Source of the DNA: Hyaloraphidium curvatum
Taxonomy: Eukaryota > Monoblepharomycota > Hyaloraphidiomycetes > Hyaloraphidiales > Hyaloraphidiaceae
DNA: 64,000 nucleotides
Assembly: GCA_025558095.1 (NCBI GenBank)
Contig: JAIVFI010000022.1
Span: 434,001 to 498,000 of the forward strand
Direction: 5' to 3'
The position numbers were made by a program, and so were the translations under genes. This document shows positions 20,741 to 32,007 of the stretch, piece after piece. The notes beneath the pieces were generated by a model. That model saw only the letters and a list, made by a program, of their open reading frames with translations, did not search any database and was not told the DNA's origin. The first letter of the stretch is position 1. Each line of letters begins with the position of its first letter.

Positions 20741-23700
20741 ATGGACTACACCTATCGGCCGAAGAAGCCGGCCAACGGGCTCCCCAAATCGCCCCTCTCG
20801 AATGGCTCCTCGAAACCCGCCGGCGAGCCCGCAAAGGCGGCCCCGAAACCCCCCTCCTCGACCGATACCCTGAACCAGAAGCTCTCGGGCATGACGCTCA
20901 CCGTCACCCCCGATCCCGCGGAATGGGACGGCGACGTCCGCGGCGCCCTCGCTTCGGGCGTGCTGGGCGGGATCCAGGCCGTGCTGCGGGACAAAAAGGC
21001 GGCTGCTGCCGCCAAGGAATCGGCGCTGAGCTCGCTGATTTCCATGATGCCCGGCGGCAAATCCGATTCCAAGGCCCTCCTGCCCTTCCTCCTCCCCCTG
21101 CTCCCGACGCTCCTGGACCTGTACGCCGAAAAGGCAAAGTCGACAGTGGAGCTGGCCAATAGGGCCACCAACGCTTTGCTTAAGCTGCCGAGCGCCTGGG
21201 CCTACTTCCCTGCCGTCTTTCCCGTGCTCTTGGATGTGGCAAAGAGCTCGGGGCCGAAGAAGGAGAGCCGGGTGGCCGCCCTGAAGCACCTGGGGGCGCT
21301 GGTCAAGCGGGGCGCCGGCAGACAGGTCGCGGAGCACCTGCCCGAGATCATCGAGGGGATCGAGCAGTGCCTGCACGACATTTCGGACGACGTCAGCAAG
21401 AACGCCATCAAGGTGCGTTGATCCGTGGAGGTTCCTTGGCCGGCCGCCAATCTGATCACATCCCACACTCAACAGGCGCTCACCGAGCTCTGTGCCGTCA
21501 TCACCAACGCCGATATTGTCCAGCACACCGAAATCCTCGTCTCCTGCATGGCTCGCCCAAACGAGGTCACCTCCTGCATCGACAAGATCGCGCGCACGAC
21601 GTTTGTCGCCACCGTCGACGGCCCCAGTCTTGCTGTGATGGTTCCCCTGCTCCTTCGCGCGCTCCAGGAGCGGTCGGCCGCGGTGATGAGGCAGACCGCC
21701 ATCATCATCGAGAACCTCTCCAAGCTGGTTGTGGACCCCGCCGAGGGCCGCAAGTTCCTCCCTCTCCTCCTGCCCGGCGTGGAAAAGATGGCCGAGACGG
21801 CGGCTTTCCCCGAGATCCGCACCCTCGCGCTCGGGGCCAAGAACTCGATAAAGAACGTCCTGGAGAAGGGCGCCGCGCCCGGGGCCGTGGTTGACTCGCG
21901 CATTTCCAACCTCGTGTTTCCGTTTGCGAAGCTGGACCTCGTGGCGAAGAAAGTCGCCTCGGTCGTCGAGGACCGCCTCATTTCGGCTGCCAAGTCGTCC
22001 TCGGAAGAGGGCGAGGGACCCGGGGAGAACGGCCTCAACGGCGTGGCCAACGGCAACGGACATGCGCACGGCCTGGGCGCGGACCTCCGTCAGAGCATTG
22101 ACTCGGTGGTGGCGCCCTCGCTGCTGGAGCTCATCAACTTCCAGGAGTACGACCAGGCGGAATGGAACGCCTCCATCATCCCCTACCTCAAGCCCCTGCT
22201 CCCCGTCGCCGAATCCGCCGCCGCCGTCGCCGAGTCGATCGCGGACGACATCTACAACCACTACGACCTCGAGTACCAGAAGGTTGCCGGGCCGCGCGCC
22301 GTCTCCCCCGTGGACCCCAACGAGGTGCCGCTCTGTGACATCACCTTCTCCCTCGCCTACGGTACCAAGCTCCTCCTCCACAACGCGCACATGCGGCTCG
22401 TCCGCGGGCGGCGCTACGGCCTCATCGGCCGCAACGGCGCCGGCAAGAGTACGCTGATGCGGTCCATCGCGGACGGCAAGGTGGAGAACTTCCCGGGCAA
22501 GGAGGAAGGGGTGCGGAGCATCTTTGTCGAGCACACGATCCAGGGCGAGGACAGCGAGCGGAATATCGTCGATTTCGTCATGGCATCCTTCAAGGAGGAC
22601 GATGCGCCGCCGGGCAAGCCGGATGCATTTTCGCGGGAGAACGTGGAGCGGTCGCTGCGGTCCGTCAGCTTCGACGACATGTTTCTGGGGATGCACGTCG
22701 GGGCGCTCAGCGGCGGTTGGAAAATGAAGCTGGCCCTGGCGCGCGCCGTGCTCTCCGAGGCCGATCTTTGGCTCCTCGACGAACCCACGAACCACCTTGG
22801 TAGGTTTTCATGCTGTGCGATCGTAGGCAGGGATTGCGGCTAACAATCGGACCGTTTTTCAGACCAAGCGACTGTCAAGTGGCTCATGAACTACCTCCTT
22901 GCGCTCAAGGACGTTACCATCCTCACCGTCTCGCACGACACCAACTTCCTCGACACCGTCCTCACCGACGTCCTCCACTACGAAAAGAACAAGAAGCTCA
23001 AGCACTACCGCGGCAACCTCGAGGACTTTGTCCGCCAGCGCCCCGAGGCCAAGACCTACTACACCCTTTCCGCCTCGGAGCTCAAGCTCGCCTTTCCCCG
23101 CGCCGGCATCCTCACCGGCATCCGCTCCCAGACCAAGGCCATCCTCTCCATGAACGACGTGACGTACACATACCCCGGCCGCGACACGCCCTCGCTGCAG
23201 AACGTCTCGTGCAAGATCTCGCTGTCGTCCAAGGTCGCCGTGCTGGGTCCCAACGGCGCCGGCAAGAGCACGCTGATCAAGGTGCTCACGGGCGAGGTGG
23301 TGCCGCAGCAGGGGAGCGTGAGCAAGCACCCCAACCTGCGCGTGGGCTACATTGCCCAACACGCGTTCCACCACCTGGATCACCACCTGGAGCTGAGTGG
23401 GTTGTGGAAACGAACGTGCGCTTGGCAGTGCTGACCTTGTTGTTTTGGCAGCGCCAAACAAGTACGTCCAGTGGCGGTACGCGACGGGCGAGGACCGCGA
23501 GGTCACCGAGAAGGAATCCCGCAAGATGTCCGAGGCGGAGCGCGAGCAGATGGAGGTCAAGATCGAGGTCCGCCCCGGCGAGTTCCGGCGGATCGAGTGC
23601 CTCGTCGGGCGGCAGAAGCTCGCCAAGTCGTACCAGTACGAGATCAAGTGGCGCGGCATGGAGCACCGCGACAACACCTGGGTCCCGCGGGAGCGGCTGG

Positions 23701-24446
23701 TGGACCGCGGCTTCGGCAAGCTCGTGCAGGCATTCGACGACCGCGAGGCCTCGCGCGAGGGGCTCGTTACCCGGGAGCTGAACCCGACGCTGATCAGGAA
23801 GCATTTCGAGGACATGGGGCTCGAGGGCGACATCGCCGACCACACACGGATCGGCATGTTGTCGGGTGGGCAGAAGGTCAAGGTCGTGCTGGCCGGTGCG
23901 CTGTGGAACCAGCCGCACGTGCTGGTGCTGGACGAGCCGACCAACTTCTTGGATCGGGAGACGCTGGGTGCGCTGGCCACGGCGATCCGGGACTGGAACG
24001 GTGCGTGGTGGTTGGGCCTGCCTGTCCGACTGTTTGCTGACTTTACTTGTGCAATCACAGGCGCCGTGCTCATGATTTCGCACGCGGCCGAGTTTGTTTC
24101 GGCCCTTGCGACCGAGACCTGGCACGTCGAGGGCGGACGGCTCACGCAGACGGGCCGGCAGTCTGTCCGGGACGATTTGTTCGAGGACGCGGCGTCATCG
24201 GGTACCGGAGGCGGGCGCGACTCGGATGCCGGCAGCTCCGTCGCCGGCGACAACAGCAGCCATTCGGTGGTCGACGCCAACCTCGAGGAGAAGGTCGAGC
24301 GGCTCAAGGCCAAGCGCAAGAAGCTGACCAACAAGCAGCTCAAGGAGCGCGCCACGCGGCGGCGGCTGCGGCATCTGGAGTGGCTGGCCAGCGGCAAGGG
24401 GCTCGAGGATAAGCCCGTGGACACGGATTCCGAGTCGGAGAAGTGA
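20741..24446 (+). CDS. TEF3: Translation elongation factor 3
   Basis: EF3 is a cytosolic tandem-ABC ATPase that helps release deacylated tRNA from the ribosomal E site; it is essential in fungi and nearly confined to them. Exons: join(20741..21412, 21476..22799, 22863..23396, 23452..24000, 24061..24446), giving 1154 residues; every junction is GT...AG. The order is HEAT-repeat domain, ABC1 (GRNGAGKST, LSGGWKMKLALARA, LLDEPTNHLD), ABC2 (GPNGAGKST, LSGGQKVKVVLAGALW, VLDEPTNFLD) with the diagnostic inserted chromodomain-like segment (YQYEIKWRGMEHRDNTWVP), and a basic C-terminal tail of KAKRKKLTNKQ type. About 100 residues longer than the yeast protein, through a longer N-terminus and a spacer after the HEAT repeats. 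This gene is the best single clue to a fungal host. Confidence 0.97.
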
Positions 24447-24718
24447 TCGGAGTCGCGGAACGGATGTCGGACATGCTATTGCATCGAGTTGAGCGCATCA
24501 CGTAGACGTAGATTAGAGCAGGCCTAGAGGATGAGCTGTAGACATGCAACACCGATGGATCTGACTGCGCGAGCGGGCTGTCCGGGGTCGGAGTTAGCCG
24601 GTGGCGGCGGCCGATTGATGGGGGGAGGTTGTGGTTCTACCGGCAAGTCCAAACAGAGCTCTTCAAAGACCCGGCACCAAACAGTCCGGCCGATGCCCTG
24701 CGGCCCTTTCCCGGCCGC

Positions 24719-27700
24719 ATGAGCACGCCGCAGCCCAGCGCAGAACAGCCGCCCGCGGCGCCGCCGGCCGCCGCTTCAGCCGACGCGCCGCTGTTTGTGT
24801 CGCCGGCCGCCGGGCCCGCCGCGCCCGCCTCGCCGCGCGCGGGCGCGAAGCACCGCCTGCCGCCGCAGCCGTCGCCGCAGAAGCTCGGCCGCCGCGGAGG
24901 CGTCGCCAAGCGCAACAAGCGCGGCCACGCGGACGCGCCGCCGATCGACGTCGCCGCCGGCCCGAGCGGGGACGGACAACCGGACGCACAAAACAACTCG
25001 GCCGCCTCGCCGTGCTCGCCGCCGCTGCCGATCACGCCGCTCGGCGCGCTCGACATCGCGGACATGCTGCCCGCAACCGCCACGCTGGTGTTCCCGGCCC
25101 CCGCGGACCTGCCGCCCGCCGCCCTCCCAGCTCGCTCGGCCTCGCTTGCCGCCGCACCGCAAAATTCAGCAAACGCCGGCATCGGCTTCCAGCAGGCTTT
25201 GGACGAAGACCTGGTGACCGGGCCCCAGAATTCGCTGGCCCAGGCGCCGTCCCTGCCCAGTTCGCCCTCGCGCAAGGCTTCGGCGGCGTCGCTGCTCTCG
25301 CGCTCGGCCTCGGCGTCCCCGAAGAGGTCGCTGCCCGTCTCGGCCGCACAGTCGCCAAGCAATTCGCGCCCAGGAACGCCGACAAACAACGGAAACTCCG
25401 GCAGCGGCTTTTTCCAATCCCTCCTCGACGCTGCCTCGCGCATGGTCGGCGCCAAGCCTGCCCAAGCCGACCGCCGCGACTTGCCTCCACTGCCATCTGC
25501 TTTCCACGAGGACTTGGTCCCAGCCCAGGCGCCGCCGCAGGTCCCTCCGACCAAGCTCATCATCTCGTCCGGCAAGAACTCGGTCGCCCCGCTGGCAACC
25601 CCCACGAGCCCCAAGAAGCTGGAGCTCGTCATGCCGGTTCCCGCCCCTGCACTGCCGCCGCAGCTCACCATCGTCTCGGACGCCGTCCTTGACGGCGGCG
25701 CGCACATGGACACGGCCGTCGATGCTCATGCCATCCTCCCCACCGGCGACAGCCATCCGATGACCCACTCCCCGACCTCCGAGGCGTTTTCGCCCGGTGA
25801 CGACGACAAACTGTCCCCCGCTCGTGCGTCGGAACGCCAGCGCCGTCGCCGCCGCACGCCTGGGCCCCGCACGCCGATCAGCCCTCCACCGCCCGACACG
25901 GAGCTGGACACTCCCACCCGGGTGCGCACTTCGATGGAAGAGCTCGAGTCCAAGCTCGACGGCGAGGCCGAGGGCGTGCAGGAGCCTGGCGTGGAGGTCG
26001 CCGTCAGCCCGCAGGACGGCGTCGTGCTCCGCTGGCAGTCTGGCGACGACCTCTTCCTCCTTTCTAGCGAAGAGCAGGACGAATCGGCCCTCCCTCCGCT
26101 CCCCTCCCCCCTCCCTCCCCTCACCACCCCGATCGTCTGGACCGTTCGGCAGCAGCAGGGCTACCGCAAGCCCCCCGGCCACCCGCTCAACGTGCCCACG
26201 GTGGCGCGCCAGCCCCTGCACCAGAAGTGCGAGGACGTGCATCACCCCCCGCTGCCGTACGAGGCCACGCATTCCGACGCCGCGACGGGCGTGCACCCGA
26301 TCAACCACAACGCGTACCACCTCTTCGTGCTCGCCGACGGACACGGCGGGCACGGTGCGGCCGAGTGGTTCGTCCCGCGCATCCGCGACCGGGTCGAGGA
26401 GCTGTTGCGGCGGGAAGACTGGGAGTTTTCGGTCGAGGGACACCGGTGCAAGTTCGGAGAGGCCATCACGGCCATCTTTGCCGAGCTCGACAGGGAGTAC
26501 TGCGACATCAAGGTACCTGGCCGGCGATGCGAGCCCATTGAGGGCCAAGCTGATACGTTTTCCTGCAGATTGCAGAGTTTGAGGCCTGGAAGCGGGACTG
26601 TTCGGGGCTGATGAGCACCGTCGGCATCGGATCGGGAACGCTGAGCGCGACGGACCTGGCAAAGAGGCCCGCGGTGGGTGAAATTGCTTGCTGCGGTCTT
26701 CGCAATCAGCTGATATGCAATGTGAAGGACGATGGATGCACGCTCGTGGTCAACCTCATCTACCGCTTCCACCTGCTCAACTGCAACGTCGGCGACTCGC
26801 GCACCGTGCTCGCCCGCAGATGGGTGCCGCCTATCCAGGAACTGCACGAGCAGGGCAGCCAAGACTCGCTCGGATCCGCCTCCGAGTCGGAGGACGAGGC
26901 AATCGATGAGGTTGCCGGCGATGCAGCTCCCTCGGATCCGATCGCCCCTCCGGTGCGCACGGCGTCGCAGGTTCCGCAAGCAGCACGCACGTCCGGCTTC
27001 AACTGGACCATACACTTTGCGTCCAAGGACCACTCGCCCGACCACCCGCACCGCGCCCACCACATCCACCGCGCCGGCGGGCTATTCATCAACGACGACG
27101 GCACGAGGCGCGCCGTGCGCATCCAGCCCCCTCACGAGCGCGGCGACATGATCTACACTGAGCTCACCGGTTCGCGCATCTACCGCCCGCCCAACGACGC
27201 CGTCAAGGCCCTCGGCATCTCGCACCTCAAGACGCTCAACCTGGCCGGGACCATGGGCGACCTGCTCTTCAAAATCACCCCCGCCGTGATCTCGAGCAGG
27301 CCCGACATCACCTTCGTCCGCATCCGAGACGCGCTCGAGGAGGGCAAGCCCGAGAACGGCGGCTGGGAGCACCTGATCGTCTACACCACGGACGGCGTGT
27401 GGGACCACCTGCGCCAGCAGAACGGCCCTTCGCTGCAGAACAAGGCCGTCATCGGGTTCATCTCGGGATGGGTCGACAGGATCCTGGCGTACGGACCCGG
27501 CGTCGTGGGTGCCGGGGAGCGAGGGGGCCCCATGCGGTGCACGCGCGGCGATCGTTCGGCCTCGGCAGATGCTCCGCCCGAGGAGCTCGGCCGCGCGATG
27601 GGTCTGGTCGCCGGCATGATGTGCGAGCGCGAGGCCGAATACGAGCCAGCCATGACGGACTGCGACGGCAACTTCCAGAACACCCCCGGGAGCATGGGGC

Positions 27701-27879
27701 CCCACGGCCGCAACCCTGGGCTGTACTACCCGTTCGTGGGGAGGTTCGACGACATCACTGTCGGCATGTGCTACGTGCCCGTTGGCGGGATGACGGCGGC
27801 GAGCCAGGGCGGCAGCTGGCGCGGCAAGGAGGAGAAGGTCCGCAACATGGCGTCGCAGATGGACATGAGGATCGATTGA
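24719..27879 (+). CDS. PP2C-type (PPM) protein phosphatase with long disordered N-terminus
   Basis: Mg/Mn-dependent Ser/Thr phosphatase. The first half (about 500 residues from 24719) is disordered and rich in Ala, Pro and Ser, with many SP sites. The catalytic domain then shows FVLADGHGGHG (motif with metal-binding Asp), CNVGDSRTVLARRW and VYTTDGVWDHLR, followed by a last block with FDDITVGMCYVPV, where metal-binding Asp is retained. Exons: 24719..26512, 26569..26673, 26728..27879; the second intron ends in GAAG rather than CAG. An acidic Ser/Glu insert (SESEDEAIDEV) interrupts the domain. It resembles large fungal PP2C-like proteins more than the compact Ptc1-3 type. The upstream frame starts with TTG, so the ATG at 24719 was taken. 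Confidence 0.82.
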
Positions 27880-28465
27880 TGGGGAGGATGGATGCGGTTG
27901 GAGGTTGGGGAGGGTGGAGGACGTTGCCTGGAGGCGGCGAGGGGATGGATAGACGGGCTCGGGCACGAAAAAGCTAGATCTCACTTTCGTCTGTAAATGA
28001 CTTCCTCTATCTTTGTTTATCTTACGGCGATACCCAATCAGATGAAAAGCAGTTCGATCGTTCGGCGAACAAGCGGGGCAGCCGCCGAGGAAAGGTGAGG
28101 TCGATCGACGAGCATCAAAACTTGGTAAGAGAGGCGGCAAAACTGCTGTGATCAGTTCCAGGCCCTTGCTCGTTGCAGCTTGCAAATGTCCATTGAATCC
28201 GGATGGATCTATTGTTGCCATGAAGGACGTTATAGACATGGATATGACGTCGTGTTCAGGTGGCGAGGATATGACGTCGTGTTCCAGAGAATCAGAGTCT
28301 AGAAACCGGAACTACAAAGATACAAAACCCCCTACCCTCCCATAACTGGGTTCAGGTGGCGTCTCCCAGGGATTTCTGCCTCCCTCATTGTCACAACATC
28401 GAAGCGGATAGTGCCCGCATTTCTCAACAGCGAACGGGCGTGCACGATCCCTGGGACACATTGAG
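27880..28465. other. Intergenic region
   Basis: The 586 bp between the PP2C stop and the membrane protein start are less GC-rich than the genes around them. I see no coding exon. It contains the direct repeat described at 28240-28284. Confidence 0.5.
28240..28284. repeat. Direct repeat of 18 bp containing TGACGTC
   Basis: Two perfect copies (28240-28257 and 28267-28284) of an 18-bp unit, GGATATGACGTCGTGTTC, with a 27-bp period. Each holds TGACGTC, seven bases of the TGACGTCA element bound by CREB/ATF-type bZIP factors. It lies about 185 bp upstream of the start codon at 28466, so a regulatory role is possible but unproven. Confidence 0.6.
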
Positions 28466-29977
28466 ATGGAGTCGGCGGGCGAGGGCGCTCCGGAGCCTGC
28501 CCCGGCGAACTTCAGTGCGCGCGAGTGGGCTGCCCTCTTTCCGGCCGGTACGCCGATAACAAAAAAGGAGCTACTAGCCGCTCTGCCGGTGTGGGTGCGA
28601 GTCGGGACGCTCCTCGAGCTCGTGCCCGACCAGCCGGGGTACGTCGCGGCGACCCATCTTGGACACTCGGTTCTTTACGGATTGGCGTTGCTGGTCGGCA
28701 TCTGGGTCGTCGCCGCCCCTTCTGGCCGTTACGCCAGCTCGCAGCTTGCTGTGACGACCATGTTTGTGACTAGCGCAGTCTTGTTCGAGCTGGCACGGGG
28801 CGTCCTTGGCTTCTATGCCCAGTCGTTCAAAAGGCAAACAGACTTCTCCACAAAGTCCTCGGCTGGCGTGGCGCGTTGGACAGAGCTCGCTTATAAAGGC
28901 AAGGCCGAGGACGGATGCCCCGCGTCGCCGCTCTTGCGGCACGTCGAAGGCGACAGCCTGTGCCCGTGCCCCTCTGCAACGTGCGCCGGCGGCCTGGCGG
29001 GCGGCAGCGGCGGGACTCGGTTGCTATTGCTGCTTGCCGGCCCACCCCTGTGGCAACTTTTCGTCTACGACATTCTCGTACCGTGGTTTCTTTTGTTTCG
29101 GGAGCTACACGTGGTCGCAGCGTTGGCTTGCCACCATCTTTTCGCTTCAGATTCTATTCGGCCTGCTCAGCAATTACGTTGGAGCTTGGAAGTGCTTTGA
29201 CGGAGGGGTGGGCCAGATATTCTTGCGACCGTACGTTCGGCGCCTGCGGCGGCGCGCTATTAAAGACGCTCTCGACGGGATGCTGGATCGGCATTCGCGC
29301 GCACTGGAAGAGGAACGCGCGGGCAAGTCAAGATCGCCGGGGGACTTCGCGGTCGCCGAAGCCTACGAGGTCCTTCAGTCGCACCTTTCTCCGCTATGGG
29401 AAGCATCGGCAAACAGTCGCGACTTCACCTCATTCATCTTCTTTCACACATTTTTGGGCGTGGTCTTCGGGCTACTGTACCTCGTAGGTTCTTCGGGCTA
29501 CTGTACCTCGTAGGTTCCTTGTTGGGTCTAGAGGCGGCGCAACGCTGAACATGACATTGGTTTCGTCCCCAACAGGCGACCGGTCGGTGCATCCCGGGCG
29601 CTGTACTCGGCCCATTCTTGTTTCATGTGGCCACCTTCATATTTGCCGTGGGCTCAGCCTCCAGTGCCAACGCCTCGGTCAGTGACGCCCGCCACCTCTA
29701 CCTCGCCGCACAGTATCGCCTGCGGACCCTCCTGGCGCGCCACGGTCCCTTCCCTTCCGCCGCCGCGGACTCGCTCCGCGCGCACGACGCCTTGGTCGGG
29801 GCCTGCATCGCGCAGGCGGATGCCTCGGGGATGAAGCTGTTTGGCGTAACGGTCGGACCGTCGGCCGTGCGCGTAACCGTCGTCACACTCTTCACCATTC
29901 TGTTGGGCCTTTGGAACATCATTAGGGGACTGGGCGGCTTCCTGACGATCGAAACCATGTGCCCTTCTGTCGGGTGA
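28466..29977 (+). CDS. Multi-pass membrane protein, family not recognised
   Basis: The ATG at 28466 opens a soluble start (EWAALFPAGTPITKKELLAA), followed by at least five hydrophobic segments: HSVLYGLALLVGIWVVAA, VTTMFVTSAVLFELA, LQILFGLLSNYVG, FHTFLGVVFGLLYLVG and, after 29577, FLFHVATFIFAVGSASS. A last segment (VVTLFTILLGLWNIIRG) precedes the stop at 29975-29977. Between segments 3 and 4 is a charged loop with RRLRRRAIKDALDGMLD. At least three introns are needed: about 28905-29130, one starting at 29487-29513 and ending near 29574, and possibly one more. I cannot assign a function; the shape would suit a channel, transporter or ER protein. A perfect tandem duplication covers one exon-intron border. 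Confidence 0.65.
29466..29517. repeat. Perfect 26-bp tandem duplication over a 5' splice site
   Basis: Two head-to-tail copies (29466-29491 and 29492-29517) of a 26-bp unit that includes ...CTACTGTACCTCGTAG followed by GTTC. Each copy therefore carries the end of an exon and a possible GT donor. Use of either donor would add or drop 26 bp, which is not a multiple of three. Confidence 0.85.
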
Positions 29978-30020
29978 CCTGTTTGCACTCGTCGCAATGC
30001 GTCACCAATACATTGCTCCC

Positions 30021-30947
30021 TTATTTCGACAAGCGCCTAGGCAGCCCCGGCACCGCACCGTCCGGCACATCATCCAGCTCGCCCGACACATCCTTCCCGG
30101 CCTGCCTCAGCGCCAACAGCCTCGCCAGTTCAGCCCTGCTGGCAATGTCGCTCCGCCTGATCATTTCGGGCACCTTTGTCTCGCCGCAATGGACGGCGAG
30201 GTCGACGCACTCGTCCAGGTCCATACCGTGTCCCACGGACACAAAGACCGGTGTTCGTGATGTTGATGACACCAAAACGGCGGCACCATAGACGAAGCTC
30301 CCGCTATCTGCGCCCGGCGGTTCGCTCGGAACTGTCGGAGGCCGTCCTCTGAGCAGCACCCTGTCTCCTTTGGTCTTCAGCCTCTCCCTAACCGCATTAC
30401 CCTTGACGTGTTCCATCGTGAGCTCCTCTCCCGCCTCCGGGATGCAGAACAGGTTCTTTGCCACGCCGACCGAGCGCACGCCCGCGGCCACGCCGACGTG
30501 GCATGCCGAACCGAACCCGCGGGGGTGCAGCGCGCCGTTGCCGTCCACCGCGAACGCAGTGGCAGCAAACGTTTCCGGCTGGCGCGAGCGGTATCGGTCC
30601 AGTAGGAAAAGGTACAGGGGGAGCTCCCGGAACGCGAGGAAGCCGGCGGCATACGGTACCCTGAGCTCTGAACGCGCCAGGTCCTGGTAAAACTGCGCAG
30701 GAGGCGAGACGGAAAGGTCCAGCACCGTAAGGCAGGCAACGCAGAGAGTGCTGTGCCCATCTGCATGTCCGGTTGGCGCGTCCTCCGTGGGCAGATCCGT
30801 GACGTCGTCCGCGAAGTCGAAGGTGATGTCCAGCCCGCCCACGAAGCGAATCGGCTGCCACGAATCCGGAGGCACGAAGCTCCGCTGCAGACGGAGGAGA
30901 CGGAGCTGTTCGGCTTCCCACAGCGCGAGCAGCTCGGCAGGCGGCAT
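30021..30947 (-). CDS. Endonuclease V
   Basis: Endonuclease V cuts one base past deoxyinosine in bacteria and acts mainly on inosine-containing RNA in eukaryotes. The single-exon gene gives 308 residues. Family motifs: FVGGLDITFDF (first catalytic Asp), VPYAAGFLAFRELPLYLFLL, VDGNGALHPRGFGSACHVG (second catalytic Asp and the wedge region), GVAKNLFC, and a C-terminal PVFVSVGHGMDL. A loop of about 25 residues between the first two motifs (DVTDLPTEDAPTGHADGHS) is longer than usual. The frame extends upstream to 30980 but from TTG; the ATG at 30947 starts the conserved helix MPPAELLALWEAEQ. It is head to head with the TPMT-like gene. Confidence 0.93.
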   Translation of the reverse strand: MPPAELLALWEAEQLRLLRLQRSFVPPDSWQPIRFVGGLDITFDFADDVTDLPTEDAPTGHADGHSTLCVACLTVLDLSVSPPAQFYQDLARSELRVPYAAGFLAFRELPLYLFLLDRYRSRQPETFAATAFAVDGNGALHPRGFGSACHVGVAAGVRSVGVAKNLFCIPEAGEELTMEHVKGNAVRERLKTKGDRVLLRGRPPTVPSEPPGADSGSFVYGAAVLVSSTSRTPVFVSVGHGMDLDECVDLAVHCGETKVPEMIRRSDIASRAELARLLALRQAGKDVSGELDDVPDGAVPGLPRRLSK

Positions 30948-31162
30948 CCGAGGCACGGCCGCGAGCACCCAAGGGGCCAAATGCGCTGATTGGATCGGAG
31001 CGACCCGGAGAAGACGATTTACTGAGGTCCCAGCTCAGGATCCGCTGTGCCACTCCGTGTTTGTCCGATCGCGTTCCTCGCCTCGATCCGCGCGCGGACA
31101 GTCCCAGAGCACTGCTACCAAGTCTCGGCCCTCGCGGCCGCGGCAGGATCTGGACCCCAGCG

Positions 31163-31922
31163 ATGTCCTCTTCGGCACCTTCGGGCGACCGGGACCCCGC
31201 GCGGCTCAAGGACTGGGACGCGCGGTGGCGCGACGGCCGCATCGGCTTCCACAAGTCGGACGTGAACAACAACCTCGTCCGCTGGATCGGCGAACTGCGG
31301 GCCCCCGGGAACGCGAAACCGAGGGTGTTCGTCCCGCTGTGCGGCAAGTCGCTGGATCTGCCGTACCTTGCGCGGGAGGGATTCGACGTGACGGGCCTGG
31401 AATGGAGCCGGAAGGCGTGCCTCGACTTTTTCGCGGAGCAGGGCATCGCGTTTGCCTCTTCGCCCGTGGCTTCGCGGACCGTGCCGACGCCCGAGTACAA
31501 GCCGGAGCTGTATGCGGCGAAGGACTTGCCCCTCCGGATCATCCAGGACGATCTCTTCGCTGCCGAGCTCCCCCCTTCCGACTGCATCTACGACAGGGCC
31601 AGCATGATCGCGGTGCTTCCATCCCTCCGCGAAAAGTACGCCGACACCATTCTCTCGTGCCTCGAGCCGGGCGGGAGGATATTGGCTGTCACGCTAGAGC
31701 GCCCGGTGCCGCCGGACGTCGGACCGCCGTACGTTGCTCTGGGCGGTCGCGTGGAGCGGCGTGCTGACGGCCCTTTTCAGGTTCACGCTGCTGGAGGAGG
31801 ACTTCCGGCGGATATACGAAGCGCGAGGGTGCGAGGTGAAGCGTCTGGCCGTGAACGAAGTGGAGAGCGGGACTACGGGCCCGGGGACGAGGGAGCGCGT
31901 GTTCCTGGTGGTCAAGCCGTAA
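31163..31922 (+). CDS. TPMT-like S-adenosylmethionine-dependent methyltransferase
   Basis: Thiopurine S-methyltransferase superfamily; relatives methylate thiols, selenium, tellurium or halides. Exons 31163..31728 and 31781..31922 give 235 residues. Diagnostic blocks: WDARWRDGRIGFHKSDVN, the motif VFVPLCGKSLDLPYLA, FDVTGLEWSRKA (acidic loop for SAM ribose), CIYDRASMIAVLPSLREKYA, and GPPF regained across the intron, followed by TLLEEDFRRIY. The length fits the family. The natural substrate cannot be told; with cysteine dioxygenase nearby (40065-41289) a role in sulfur handling is only a guess. Confidence 0.88.
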
Positions 31923-32007
31923 CGCTTGCGGTTGCGGGTATCTTGAAAATTAGAATAGAGGTACATAGTTGACAGAGTGCCAGTTTTCGGCGTCCACATG
32001 CAGCAGA

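Noticed and set aside
19709-22795. Open frame of 1028 codons on the minus strand, the longest in the window
   Set aside because: Most of it is antisense to the unmistakable EF3 coding sequence; it arises from GC-rich codon use. Only its end overlaps a real minus-strand gene (19587-20575).
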